Shown here piece after piece: positions 19,300 through 31,058 of a DNA stretch of 64,000 nt; the stretch's first letter is position 1, and the number at the start of each line of letters is the position of its first letter. The position numbers and the translations under genes were made by a program. Below the pieces are notes generated by a model, which was given only the letters and a program-made list of their open reading frames with translations, was not told the origin of the DNA and searched no databases. Source of the stretch: Prostheceraeus crozeri (Eukaryota; Platyhelminthes; Polycladida; Euryleptidae); contig CAJQUW010003055.1 of the NCBI GenBank assembly GCA_907163375.1, forward strand, positions 248,001-312,000. The letters are read 5' to 3'.

Positions 19300-20608
19300 C
19301 TATCAATAATATGTGATGTTATGATGCTGGAGGACGCGATCGGCTGTAAAGTGAATATTCGAATGCTTCATTTGATGATCTCTATTTTTTTGCTTACTTT
19401 TTGATTTCCATAAGAAAAAATCCCATATGTCCATTCTTTAAAGCCAGTAAGAATCAGAGTATCAGCGAAATGAGTTTTTCTCAGCAAAGAAGTCACTATA
19501 TCTGAAAAAGACATGTCGACATGTTGATGAGCAGACTCAACAAATTCACATTCATCTCAAAAACTTGTCAAAATATCATTTCGGATTGGTTATTAACTTA
19601 TTTGAAATCTACATAATGCATGCTGTTCAAAGTTGTAAACTTATTGATTATTTATAGAAATCTTTTAGACTTCCGTGTAATGTAATTGAATTCAATATTG
19701 TAAGTTTGACTCTTAAAGTCAGTAACTTACTACTTACAACGCAGTAATGAGTACCATGCAACATAAGAGTGATGCATATTGACAAATGCTTCAAATCACC
19801 ACATTTGAAATTGCAAAATTCACCGTTGGAATTGTCATTCAATTTTTATGAACATTGTACCATGAGAAACCTGATATTTCATAGACTAAATTGGCATATA
19901 TGTCACTTTCCTAAGTGGTGGTAGTTTTGGCCAGTAGTCTTCACGAAAACAATTAAACGTGATCTTTGATGGAGAGTTTCAAGATAGATGTGATTGGAGT
20001 TTTTGATGAAAGTAGGCTGACAATGTGTACTTTCCGACATTTTTTCACAATGCAAAGATATTATGATTCTTTAAATGGACAAAATTATGCAGTCTTCTTC
20101 ATTTATTGCTAGCCTCTGAAAATTTAGTTATTTATCAATAGCATTTTAATGTCAGTTGATTTCCATTACAGAAAAGTTACTATTTCAGTTTGCTGTCCTA
20201 GTTCTATCACTGTCGTCCATGGTCGGCTCTTTGTCTGTCAAATGTTAGGTTATGGTCACGAAATGGTCACTTGATGGTCAGTTAATATATTCATCCCGTT
20301 ATTCCGCTTTGAGACTACTTCAATGCGGACATGCAATGCTTACACGAGAAAATGGGGTCATATTTCCTTTGGCTATGACTAAAAGCGCTTCAGTGCGACA
20401 AAATAATTCTATCTTGGTGGCAAATTTTTGCAACAGATCTCTCACGAGCACTGTTTGTAATTCAATACATGCATTGATTAACTTGTTCTTAATAGACACT
20501 GTTCAACACTGGTTCCGTTCCTTCGAATATCAAGTGACCTGCTGTTCACACTCTGTGTCTGACATTGTGCGCGTTGGAAAATGACTTGCTATATTGACTG
20601 TTATCAGC
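19300..20608. other. No gene recognised
   Basis: Mostly unique AT-rich DNA. A 110-codon + reading at 20252-20584 lacks recognisable motifs. No repeats obvious. Confidence 0.5.
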
Positions 20609-20859
20609 TCAAGAGAGGAAGTAATGTTAAGGCACTATCACCCGTAATTAAATGAATAAAGTAAAAACCACACTAGTACGGAAGAATGTTATTCGAGCTT
20701 TCGACCGTCCTTCAGACGGTCATAATCATGAAATGAATGAAAACATTTACACCTACACGTACACCAAAAGATAAAAATGAAGAAGTTAACAGGTAAGAAA
20801 AGAACAGAGCGTGCCGACACAGGAGGGACGGAATGACATGTGCAAGGAGGCTCAGACAT

Positions 20860-21387
20860 CTAAGATAAAACATTTCCAACACCACGAACAACGAGATTAG
20901 CAACATGAGTATTTACATTAATGAGGCCGGAATTGAGATTTACAACATTATCGGGATGCGATCTTATTATAGATGATTCTAAAACTTTTCTGGTATGGAG
21001 GTCATTGCAGGGATAAATCAAGCGGGCGCTATCAAAATTAAAGGAGTGGTCATTATTTACAAAATGCACATATAAAGCATTGTTTATGTTATGATTGCGA
21101 ATATCATACTTGTGCTCTTTAATCCGAACGTTCAAAGAACGACCGGATTCACCTATGTAAAATTTATTGCAGTCATTGCAATCAATGCGATCAACGCCAG
21201 AAGAAGGAACGACCTTTGGGGCATTGGAAACCACAACAGACTTAATCTTATTAGGATAGGAAAAGCTAACATTACAATTCAGGTGCGAGCGAAGCAAAGA
21301 TTGAGTGCGAGTATTCAATGACGGAACATATGGGACACTAAAACACGAATGGAAGGAATCTTGCACGGAAGCAAAGGAGTCTTGCAC
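20860..21387 (-). pseudogene. PLE GIY-YIG endonuclease, inverted copy
   Basis: The - reading contains VDRIDCNDCNKFYIGESGRSL...RIKEHKYDIRNHN, the CCHH-type lead-in and Y-I-G core with conserved Arg of GIY-YIG nucleases, followed by LHTRKVLESSIIRSHPDNVVNLNSG with the catalytic Glu region. It is a 5'-truncated copy without reverse transcriptase. Its C-terminal sequence matches the + copy at 22440-22656, except where that copy has drifted. Confidence 0.85.
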
Positions 21388-22656
21388 CGTCTATGCAGTG
21401 ATAGTCCTTGGTCGAGGTTCAGTCCCCGCAACAGCATCGTTAACCTTTCTTCGTACTCACTAACTCCTTGTGAACGTGAAATTCTGAGTTTTGGTCTTAA
21501 TTTTGCTCTTCCTGCCAACCGTGAACATTTTCCATTGTATGTTCGTAATTTTAATTTTCTAAGTAATAATTCTGTTGGTAATGGGTATCTTTCATCAGTC
21601 ATTGGCTCTATTTTCAATGATTTGAACTCTATGTCCGATTTCCCTAAGCGCTATTATGACGCTCTCCTTTCGCTTAAAAGAAATTCCTCTATTAAGATTT
21701 CCCAAGCTGACAAAGGTGGCAAAATTGTTATCCTTGATTCAGACGCCTATTCTGAAGAGCTCTCTTCCATTTTTCTTGATCGCACTAAATACAAACCTCT
21801 TGATGCTAATCCCTTAGCTTCTATGCAGTCTAACTTTAATCGTGGCTTGAAATCGTTGTCTGACAAATATCCGCAGTATAGATCGTTTATTCTTTCTTTC
21901 AAATCTGTTTTACCTTCTTTACCATATGCTTATGGTCTTCCCAAGATTCATAAACTGAATTGTCCTTTGCGTCCTATCATTTCCTATGTAAATTCTCCCA
22001 CCTATCATCTTTCCAAAAGGCTTGCATCTCTTTTATCCCCTTTCCTCGGGTCTTTTTCGTCCTCTCACTTAAAGCACAATGAAGATCTGTTGTCCAGGCT
22101 CCGTAACCTTACTTTATCTCCTTCTGATCGCTTTATTTCCTTTGACGCCGAGTCTCTGTTCACTAATGTTCCCCTTTCACCTACACTTGATTTTATCGAC
22201 AGGCGTCTCCCAGACATTAATCCTACTTTGCCTATCTCTATTCCATGTATGTTAGATTTGATTAAGCTTGCAGCCTCGCATAGTTCTTTTTCTGTAAATT
22301 GAAAATTCTTTGAACAGACCTTTGGATTTTCAATGGGCAATCCTTTGTCTCCCGTGTTAGCCAACTTGTTCTTAGAACATGTGGAATCTGAACTCATTTC
22401 CTCTTTTGTGGGATCAAAATCTTTTGTGGGTCGTTCTTTGAACGTTCGGATTAAAGAGCACAAGTATGATATTCGCAATCATAACATGAACAATGCTTTA
22501 TATGTGCATTCTGTAAATAATGACCACTCCTTTAATTTTGATAGCGCCCGCTTGATTTATCCCTGCAATGACCTCCATACCAGAAAAGTTTTAGAATCAT
22601 CTGTAATAAGATCGCATCTCCGACAATATTGTAAATCTCAATTCCGGCCTCATTAA
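21349..22656 (+). pseudogene. PLE reverse transcriptase with internal deletion
   Basis: N to C: QADKGGKIVILD, LPYAYGLPKIHK, LRPIISYVNSPTY and FISFDAESLFTNVP (RT motif A), a stop near 22301, then TFGFSMGNPLSPVLANLFLEH (motif B). The reading then jumps directly from SSFVGSKSF to GRSLNVRIKEHK of the GIY-YIG domain. The YVDD-type active site, thumb and linker are therefore missing: an internal deletion at about 22430. Non-functional. The full-length family protein is usually 700-850 residues. Confidence 0.9.
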
Positions 22657-23029
22657 TGTAAATACTCATGTTGCTAATCTCGTTGTTCGCGGTGTTGGAA
22701 ATGTTTTATCTTAGATGTCTGAGCCTCCTTGCACATGTCATTCCGCCCCTCCTGTGTCGGCACGCTCTGTTCTTTTCTTACCTGTTAACTTCTTCATTTT
22801 TATCTTTTGGTGTACGTGTAGGTGTAAATGTTTTCATTCATTTCATGATTATGACCGTCTGAAAGACGGTCGAAAGCTCGAATAACATTCTTCCGTACTA
22901 GTGTGGTTTTTACTTTATTCAAGAGAGGAAATCTGTTCGTTAAATGGACAGACAAATGACAGACGCTTTTGTGTCACGATGGGGCTAACTGACAAGCAAA
23001 CAAACTCAAAATTCAATTTTTAGCTCTAG

Positions 23030-23770
23030 GAGCCTATGTCTCAAGTCAACATCAGGATCGCGAAGGAGACGCAGGTCACCAGGAGATCTGTGGACTGCGC
23101 ATTGCGAGATGATGTGCTCCACTGTTTGAGCTGGATGACCGCAAGCACAGGTTGCGGAATTTCGGAACATCGCTGGATGGTGGCGGCAAAGCGTGCGGTG
23201 TTGGAGCGGAGTCAGTTCAGTCGGACCCGTTGCTTTCGAGGGAGGTCGGCTGCGGATGCTAACAATTGGTTTGGAGCTGGGCAGGCACAGTTTAGAAAAG
23301 GGGAATCGTCGTTGACTTGCTTGTTTCTCATATTCAAAACATCAAAACCGTCACGAAGGAGGCGAGACGCGTGACGTGAGAAAGGCCGTCGCAAGCCGCT
23401 GAGTTGGTGCAGCGGTGATACGATGATGGAGGAGGTGATGTTGGTTTACATACAACTCGATTGCAACCTAAAGGAAGATCGCTTCGGTCGGGCGCAGGCA
23501 GCCTGTGATGATACTCATTATTTCGTTGAGCGTTGAGTCGATGATCCTCGTATGAGCACTGCGACACCATACTGGAGATGCGTACTCGGCCGTGCTGTGC
23601 ACAAGTGCAAGAGCGCCTGTTCGCAGCGTCGAAGGACATGCTCCCCAGCTGCTGTTTACCAACGATCGTTGTAGCCCATTTCTCGCACTTATCTTCATTA
23701 GCGTCTTCTGGAGGTGCAGTTTGTAGGTCAGTGTGCGATCAAGGGTCGCATAGTGCCAGCTGATATAATT
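23030..23770 (-). pseudogene. LINE C-terminal fragment
   Basis: The - reading near 23468-23698 has NGLQRSLVNSSWGACPSTLRTGALALVHSTAEYASPVWCRSAHTRIID in a layout typical of the post-RT region of jockey/CR1-type LINEs (L-x-x-G-A-L-A-L-V-x-S-x-A-E-Y-A-x-P-V-W), followed by a diverged LN-I-TGCLRPT. Further pieces continue to about 23036 in other frames. The fragment is more GC-rich than its surroundings and is frameshifted. Confidence 0.75.
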
Positions 23771-24439
23771 GCATCGACTATATGCCTAACTCCTTACTAG
23801 AATAGGCTGCCATCGGTGGAGGCCGCTATGGTTTAGGTGCTGTTATCATGACTATGCATCTTCACGACGCATTTCAGCGTGCATGTAATACTACAGATTG
23901 TCGGATTTCAATGGTGTTTCATTTTGGTAAGTCTTTAATCAATTTATAACGTTTTCAATCACCGGCATTGTACTTACTGTGACTCAGTGCTGGGTCTACC
24001 ACAGTATATAAGAAGAGATGCAACGCTGCGCAGAAGTCGATGTATACATATGACTGAAAAATAAAAGATTGTTTAAATTGCACTGACATACCAGAAAATA
24101 CAAAAATATCAAAATCTCTGAAATTTAAACTTTCCAGCATTTCTTAAGTAGCGAAATGCATAGCTTGTTTTAAAGCCTTTTTAAGTATTTTTTGTTCTTT
24201 TCATTTTTTTTGGGACTGACATGGGATATACGTAATAATACGTAATAATATCCTTGATGGCATGTTTCCAGCCTTGATAAGTGCACTTTGCGGGTCCTTA
24301 GACGGACTAATAGTTGTTCAACAATTTATCTTTTTGCAATAATATTCGTCGACTAATAGAGTGCACATTACTGTATATCATGTTATTATGCTGATGTGTT
24401 GTAATGTTGATCAAATATTTAAGTTTCAAGAAATAAATG
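23771..24439. other. No gene recognised
   Basis: AT-rich, with no motif or repeat found. Confidence 0.5.
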
Positions 24440-24785
24440 CTAATTAATGTATTTTCCTAAAAGAAGCATTGAGAACGTTACGAACTCAGTTCTGAAGTCG
24501 AAGTCCTGGAACCATGGTCCGGCAGTTCTCCAGATTTGAAACCCATCGAGAACTGCTGTGTTGTGGTGAAGAAGCGAGTTGCTCAACGGAAACCCACTTC
24601 TCTCAGTGATCTCAAGAAGACGGTAACGGAAGCATGGACCACCAAACTTAGCGAAGAGTATTGCAAAAAGCTGATTGAATCCATGCCGCAACGCATAAAA
24701 GTTGTTTTACACGTGTAAAAGTGTAAATTTTTATATTTTCATTTACACCAAAAATACATGTATTACACGTGCAGGTTGACTGGGA
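24440..24785 (+). pseudogene. Tc1/mariner tail with its terminal repeat
   Basis: A + reading at 24536-24718 gives MKPIENCCVVVKKRVAQRKPTSLSDLKKTV...WTTKLSEEYCKKLIESMPQRI, the C-terminus of a Tc1-like transposase after its SPDLNPIEN catalytic segment (seen, frameshifted, near 24480-24545). It runs into a terminal region ending CACGTGCAGGTTGACTGGGA at 24785. The same terminal region recurs at 61543-61618. The 5' part of the element is missing. Confidence 0.8.
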
Positions 24786-25525
24786 ACTTTTTACTAAGCG
24801 CAATTAGTAAAAATCACACTATTACCCTGAGCACATATTTCAGGAGTTGGAATAGAAGTTTTTGCATCAACATTCCATTTTCTAACTCAAATTGAAAATT
24901 ATCCTAATCAAATGTCCGGCATGGTAGGGGGCGGATTGCATATTAAGGTTTTAATAAATTAAGAATACAAATATTGCATTTATACAGTATTACATGCACG
25001 TACATATGTGCTGTTTTAGAATGCTACCTGCACAAGGCCTTCTTCTCATTTACGGTGCACGGACACCATCAAATGCGCCTGCAACTTTGAAGCCGGGATG
25101 CGGTGTCAGAGTCCTATCATTTTTGATGGAGTCGGCGTCCTATCAAATGATAGGACTCCGGACTCCACCCTATAACTAGACCCGAAATATACAGTGGCGT
25201 CGGAAAGTTTGAAAACGATGATTCCTCTAATATGTAAAAACAAATTCATCCAATAAAATGCATCTATTCTCAATAAAATCACAGATGTATGATAGTTATC
25301 ATCATCATTTGTGCAAGTCATGCAAATAAGTGTGCGTAGTTAGTATTTTATCATTCAACCATTATTACGGATGACGTCAGCAAGCCGTTTTGACATACAG
25401 TCAGACATTCTTTTTGCAATAACTTGGCATCACTAAGCACCACTTTCGCGAATGATGGTCTGAAACTCCGGAAAATATGAAGGTATTTGCTTTGCGACCG
25501 AAATGTAATACAAAAAGATTATTAA

Positions 25526-27768
25526 CTTTAGAACTACTGAAAATCGTTATACCAAGAACGACGGAATGGGTCAATGGGCCCATGAACATTTTTTCCAATT
25601 CAAGAACACATTTTTGATTGGATATCAACATGAACATTCAGACAAATCCAATGTTATTTGCGCATATGCTTAACACGAGGTTTTACAAGTATGGCGGTGA
25701 TCATCGTGATTTCCATGAAATATCATGATAATATGATGGTCTACGCATCTCCATTGCACACTACTCCTGTTTTCTATTGTTTACGACCATCATCCAGTGC
25801 CGATGTAGCTTCCTCACTACGTCTTGCTATGCCACCATCTGGTGGTCTACATCTTGAATCAGTGCTGGTTGAAAACTTTGATGGACAGGTCCAGCTATAT
25901 TCTTTCATTTTGAAATGGAATTGGGAAATTTGCTGCAGATTAGTTCATAGAGTAAGTATATTAGGCAGAGTGGTAACTCCGCATTGATAATATCCCCAAT
26001 GTGTATACACTTTCGATTTTATTAAATGAACTCAAGGGGGATACAGTCGGCATTGTTTCCAAATGTGAGATGTGCAAATAATTGCATTTTTGAAGAAATT
26101 ACAACGGAATTGAGTGATCATGACAGTAATGCAAAAGAAATGATGGTATTCCACAGATTCTCATGACAGCTTTGCAGACTTAATGTTTGCTAAATTAGCA
26201 ATTCGATGGGTTCCTATTACTTTCATGCTCAAACTCAAGAGTGTTTTCTTAAGCGTGATCATATCACGTAGGCAACCTGCCACTGGCACAGAATAATCAC
26301 ATAATCAAAGACAATGACTTCATTTCACTTTGAAAGATGTAAATGGTTCCCCATCACTATTCAGATTCTAGAAATGAAGCATAAAATCATGCCGGTGAAA
26401 ACTGAATTAATAACTTAAAATTTCAGCCAAGAACGCACGAATAAGATCGAGACTTTTCCATGAAGACTTTCATTATAATACAATCCATGAAATCCTTTTG
26501 ATAATCAGCTTAATTTCCGCTTAGTTAGGATGCCTATTATCAAAATTCATTCTTTTTGATATCCAACTTGTTTCATGCTACTTTTATAGGAGAGTCATCT
26601 CGGTAGTATATAAATTGGCGAGATTTTGACTTTTTTCAAAGTGCTCAAATAATTTTTTGGACCACGAGAACGTAATCTCCACAAAAAACTGAATTTTTTG
26701 ATATAAAAATTGTCACTGTATACAGATACTTTTTTGAGTCGACACTCTGCCTACAGCCTATATCCTTACTCTATGGGTTAGTTCTTGGAAACCGCTTCAT
26801 ATATTGTAAAAAATGAAACTCGTCAAGAGAATGGATTACCAGAGCCTTGACATAAACTCCAATTTAGCCTTATTACATATTTGATTTCGAAGGCCATTCT
26901 TCTTTTTTGCATTCAAGGCCAAGAAAAGAAAACTGCTTCTTTATTTTTATGCATGCTTGTTCAAATTAGATCTGTCTTGATGATCAGGACTGAGTCTCGC
27001 ACACAAGTCAAAGAAAAGAAGTGGAGACGGCAGATCTAATGCTGATGTGATTTACTGCTAAAAGAAGAATTCGAAGGTGGACTGTAGCTGTGCTCTACGT
27101 AGCGCATAGAGTATGTATTGCTTGGCCAGTTATCTCAAATGCCACAACATTCAACTCAGCTGGCATGGAAGGATAATTGAAATTTTCTAATTACAATTGG
27201 AGGAAGTATTTGTAAACAAGTAGGCCTACGCCAATGTAGTGCAAGAAAAAATGTTTCTATTTGAAGCTCCATCCGTACTGAGAGACGCATTTCTGCCTCA
27301 TATTTAGAACTATTTGGCATTACAACATTACGAGAATTCCTTCAAAAAGCTGCCAAAAAGCTCGATTTGGATGGCTCTTGCTCTAAGCACATTTGTGATT
27401 TATTTCTTTCCTTGCATCAACTTATTGTGTTGGTAGTAGCCGCAAAGTACTACATTCACGTAAATTTGCAGCTTCACTGAGATTGTCATTCAACAAAATA
27501 TAGCTTCTTCAAAAATTGTGAACGAATAGGAGACTGACATGAATAAATTGGTGAAAATATGTCAATTGACCCATGCAGTAGTTCTAGGTATAACATACAG
27601 TGAAACCGAAACTATTGGTCAGGAAAAACTTGCCACATGAAGTTTTAGAGTAAATGACAAAAATAATAAAAATCAATGAACGTTGCCATCTCAGATGAAA
27701 ATTCAAAGGAAACAAATTGTAATCAAATGCCGACAATGGGTCGATTGACCCATATCGTCTATCGAGGG
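25526..27768. mobile_element. Probable piggyBac-like non-autonomous insertion
   Basis: TTAA sits at 25522-25525 and 27769-27772. Reading inward, both sides reach the same palindromic subterminal block (ATGGGTCAATGGGCCCAT on the left, TGGGTCGATTGACCCA on the right), and the right end GAGGG|TTAA fits piggyBac. A further related block (AGAACTACTG, ATGGGTCAATTGAC on -) lies near 27560. End similarity is modest, so the class is tentative. It contains no transposase. Confidence 0.5.
25946..26775. mobile_element. MITE family B, copy 1
   Basis: About 830 bp with inverted ends CATAGAGTAAGTATAT...GGCAGAGTG. It is flanked by GATTAGTT and GGTTAGTT (7 of 8 matching). Other copies are at 35476-36300 and 51671-52484. 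It contains GGTAGTATATAAA and TTTTGACTTTTTTCAAA blocks and no ORF. The 8-bp duplication fits hAT or P superfamily. Confidence 0.85.
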
Positions 27769-27858
27769 TTAAACAAAGCTAGGCTATATATGCTGGCCAC
27801 CTGGAGCGGGAGTCGGAGTCCTATCAAAATGATAGGACTCCGCATCCCTGCTTTGAAG

Positions 27859-28680
27859 TATTACAAATGGCAAGCATTGTCATGAATAATGCTTAATAGC
27901 ATGAATGAATATAACTTTTGAGATTCAAGATAATTCGATTACTGAATGAAGATACAATTTCCAAAAAAACGAAAGCTGAAACCATTGAGGTTTTATAAAG
28001 TCAGTAAGATTCTCTAGACCACATCATTATTAATACAGTGAAGCGTTTTTTAATAACAGAGCAATGTTGATTTAACTTACGTCCATATTAATCCCTTCGA
28101 ATACATAAAAACACGTCCCGTAAAAATAATCGATGTTGATCAAAGTTATCTTGTACCTCCAAGCCCAAGATCTCCAAAGATTGGAACTATTGAAAATGAG
28201 CATGCAGTCTGAAAATGAAACACACAAAACAAGGAAGATGTACTATGCGTATATACGTATGTTTTCATATACAGAAATTCGTCATGAAATATAAGCCAAA
28301 GATGAATATTATGTTGTCAGCATAGTTTTCTTCTCATTTGTTCATGGTCCTATCTATGACTCATGCATGTTATTTGATATCGATAATTTTTGAACTGTTT
28401 GACAGAAATTGTATATCTACACTTAATAACATCGAACTCATAAAAGAGACACTCGAATATACAATCCAGAAATAAGACCTTATTTTTTTGACCGTGATTT
28501 CAAAACCTTTATACACTAATTGCAAAAATGTTTTGAACACACTCAATTCAACAGTTTATCATTATACTGTTAGTATCTGACCCTCGCTATTTATTGAAAA
28601 AGAGTTTTCAAAGTATGAAATTGAAAACTAATCACTCAATAGCATACATTTACAATGTATTAATTGTATCATCATAGACT
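27859..28680. other. No gene recognised
   Basis: AT-rich unique sequence without motifs. Confidence 0.5.
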
Positions 28681-29708
28681 TCAAGAAAGATGAAGGCAGT
28701 ATCGGTTAGCTCCACCTTTTTGTGTTATCACTCCTCTCACACATCTAGGCACACTGTCTATAAGATTGTCAGTAGTTGACTGAGGCAGGTTATTCCATTC
28801 TCCGATTATCTTTTCCTCAAGCTGCTTGATGTCTTCAGAGACATCTCTGACAGATACTTGTCTTCCAATTAAGTCCCAAACATGCTCAATGGGATTCAAA
28901 TCCGGTGAATCATAGCCAATCCAAATGATTTGTTCCACATGTTCTGTGGAATTCGATAGCTTTTTTGAATCTATGAGGTGGTGCCTTGTCGTCATGAAAT
29001 AAGCAACTCTCAGTTAAGTTTTCAAATTCAAAATATCTTTGCAATATGGAGAAGTAGAAGTCTCCTGTGACGTTCTTTTTCAAGACGACAAGGGGACTGC
29101 GTCCACCTTTCGAAGTAGCGCCCCAAACATGGACAGATCCACCATATTTCCACCAGGTTTCATATGATGTTGCAGGAATCTTTGCGACTTCTTTCTCCAT
29201 ACCATTATTCTTCGGTCATTTGATAGTCTTGTAAACCTGGATTCGTCTGTTAAAATAGTTCTATCACTAGTCTTTCTCCAGAGCCATTTTTTCATACACC
29301 AAGATTCTCTTGACTTCTTGTGTGCCTTGGTGGACCTGTTGCGACGTAAGGGCGACGCTTTCTGAAGACGGCTCTTCTCAGTCGGTTGTAAACAGTTCCA
29401 ACGGAAACCCTGACTCACCACATGTGTAGCAATTGTTTGGTAGATGTAAAATTGTGCTTTACAGCCAATCGCAATAGCATTCTGTCGTTCCTGGTGGTCG
29501 TCTTTAATCTTCTTCCACTTGATCTTCCTAACAGAAATTTCTTATTGCTATGATTAGTTATCCAGTTGTGGACTGATCCCTGAGAAACCTTCAACATTCT
29601 TGCAATGTCAATCTTACTTTTCTTGTCCATCGACAACGCAATAGCTAAACCTCGCAGATGACTTCGAAACTCAATAGTTTTTATTTCGAACACAGAATGA
29701 CTTGTCAA
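28681..29708 (-). pseudogene. Tc1-like transposase pseudogene
   Basis: About 340 residues in four - readings. An N-terminal helix-turn-helix (MDKKSKIDIARMLKVSQGSVHNWI, near 29640-29560) is followed by an RTILTDESRF segment with the first catalytic Asp (near 29250). Then come SVHVWGATSKGGRSPL, SCLFHDDKAPPHR with the second Asp (near 29000), and GYDSPDLNPIEHVWDLIGR (near 28900). Length and order fit the family; the third catalytic acid lies in the PIE segment. Frame changes near 29420, 29200 and 28990 inactivate it. I did not find clear terminal repeats. Confidence 0.9.
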
Positions 29709-30047
29709 ATCAGTTATGACAACAATCCTTTATTATATAACACTCTTAGATATCTGGACCTTCAGTTATTGATTCAACAGGTAATTGGCTGATTGTAGTT
29801 GACCAGGTGACGGGAGATCATCTTTCTGAGAAAGTTGTGCAAGGTAATTAAAACTCCCCTTTTTAGTTTAGGCCAATATAATAAAGTTAAAAGTATGGCA
29901 GACAGGCCTTCGGCGTCCAGCGCCTTCAACGGTCGATGTTTGGATGGCCTCAAACATGTTTGGAGAATTGGCTTATTCTCCGTACGGTAACATTGGCAAC
30001 ATCGAACGATCTATGATGTGAAAGTGTTCAAAACATTCTTGTAATTA

Positions 30048-30066
30048 GTATATATATATATTTATG

Positions 30067-30156
<90 letters not shown>
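30048..30156. repeat. (TA)n microsatellite
   Basis: About 110 bases of nearly pure TA, with a TTTATGTA interruption near its start. Confidence 0.95.
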
Positions 30157-30158
<2 letters not shown>

Positions 30159-30212
30159 GTAAAAAGAGATACAAAAATGGCAAATAATATATCAAAAAAA
30201 TAGCCCAAAGAA

Positions 30213-30657
30213 GACAATCAAAACTCAAGATTTTATCCCGACCGGTTTACGTCCTATCTTAGGACTCTTCAAGGGATTAATGCATATATTTTTTGAAATT
30301 ATAGCACAAGTTCATATACATAGATGTCAAAGTTACATTAAAATAATCGTCTATAGGATATCTTCCGGTCATAGAATGCAGGTTTGTTAGTAAAATTAAG
30401 GTAATTGTAGTTGTTATAATAATTATGTCCATTAGAAGGATCATTATTCCTATTTGAAGTTCTCCAATTATTTTCATTATGATTCATAAGTTCATTTTCC
30501 TCATTATATTGTTGAACCCTCCAATTATAGTTAACTTGTGCACTTATGATGAGTTAACTTATGAACTTGTGCTATAATTTCAAAAAATATATGCATTAAT
30601 CCCTTGAAGAGTCCTATGATAGGACGTAAACCGGTCGGGATAAAATCTTGAGTTTTG

Positions 30658-30660
<3 letters not shown>
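30213..30660. repeat. Inverted pair of PLE-like ends carrying hammerhead-like motifs
   Basis: About 100 bases at 30213-30316 are repeated in inverted form at 30563-30660, bounding a unique ~245-bp core. Each arm has the order AATCCC, TTGAAGA, a GTCCTA...TAGGAC stem, GTAAA, ACCGGT, C, GGGAT (30231-30280 on -, 30597-30643 on +). This matches a type I hammerhead except for U in place of the first C and one extra U in the GAAA box. PLEs commonly carry hammerheads near their ends. Confidence 0.6.

Positions 30661-30722
<62 letters not shown>
30661..30722. repeat. (TA)n microsatellite
   Basis: About 60 bases of pure TA. It directly abuts the right arm of the inverted pair and the end of the PLE that runs leftward from 32888. 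Confidence 0.95.
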
Positions 30723-30724
<2 letters not shown>

Positions 30725-31058
30725 AAATAATTGAAGTGAAAACACATGGAATGCACAAGCGCTTTCTATATTCTTCAGGTGCAAAGTGAAGCAAAAAGCA
30801 AGATCATCATAATTTCAAATATACATTCATCATAGATATCGATGTTGCAAGGTAATTTACATAGGAGGACATGCACATGCATAGTAAATAGAAAAATAAC
30901 TTTGTTATAGTTTATTATGCTAAAATACATCAACGATATCTAATTTATGTATTAGATTGAAACATAGATTTAAGTATAGAAGAACATATATGCGAACTAA
31001 TATAAAATGCATCTCATATTAAAAGTGAATGAATTCATAAGAAACGTATAAAAGTGAT

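Larger units (their letters stand above)
20621..22918. mobile_element. Penelope-like element, rearranged, with 12-bp target duplication
   Basis: TCAAGAGAGGAA flanks the unit at 20609-20620 and 22919-22930. Inside, the first ~700 bp (20654-21345) are the inverted 3' end of the element (GIY-YIG domain and 3' region on -). They are followed by the + strand reverse transcriptase and a second copy of the same 3' end (22430-22918). A hairpin GACCGTC/GACGGTC with GAAAGCTCG after it lies near both outer edges. The inverted arrangement with a partial upstream copy is known for Penelope elements. About 33 extra bases lie at the left edge. Confidence 0.9.
25093..27850. mobile_element. hAT-type element with nested insertions, 8-bp target duplication
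   Basis: CTTTGAAG at 25085-25092 and 27851-27858 is a perfect 8-bp duplication. The ends are CCGGGATGCGG and CCGCATCCCTG. The left ~110 bp and right ~80 bp, with repeated GAGTCGGAGTCCTATCA and GATAGGACTCC palindromes, are shared with the 400-bp element at 40990-41389. The interior is taken up by a piggyBac-like insertion (25526-27768). No transposase is visible, so it is non-autonomous. Confidence 0.85.

Noticed and set aside
22835-22890. GACCGTC-TGAAA-GACGGTC-GAAA as a hammerhead ribozyme in the PLE
   Set aside because: A perfect hairpin occupies the core position and there is no separate stem II, so it does not fit the hammerhead fold.
30028-30228. 66-codon reading with an Ile-Tyr repeat
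   Set aside because: Simple translation of the (TA)n microsatellite.
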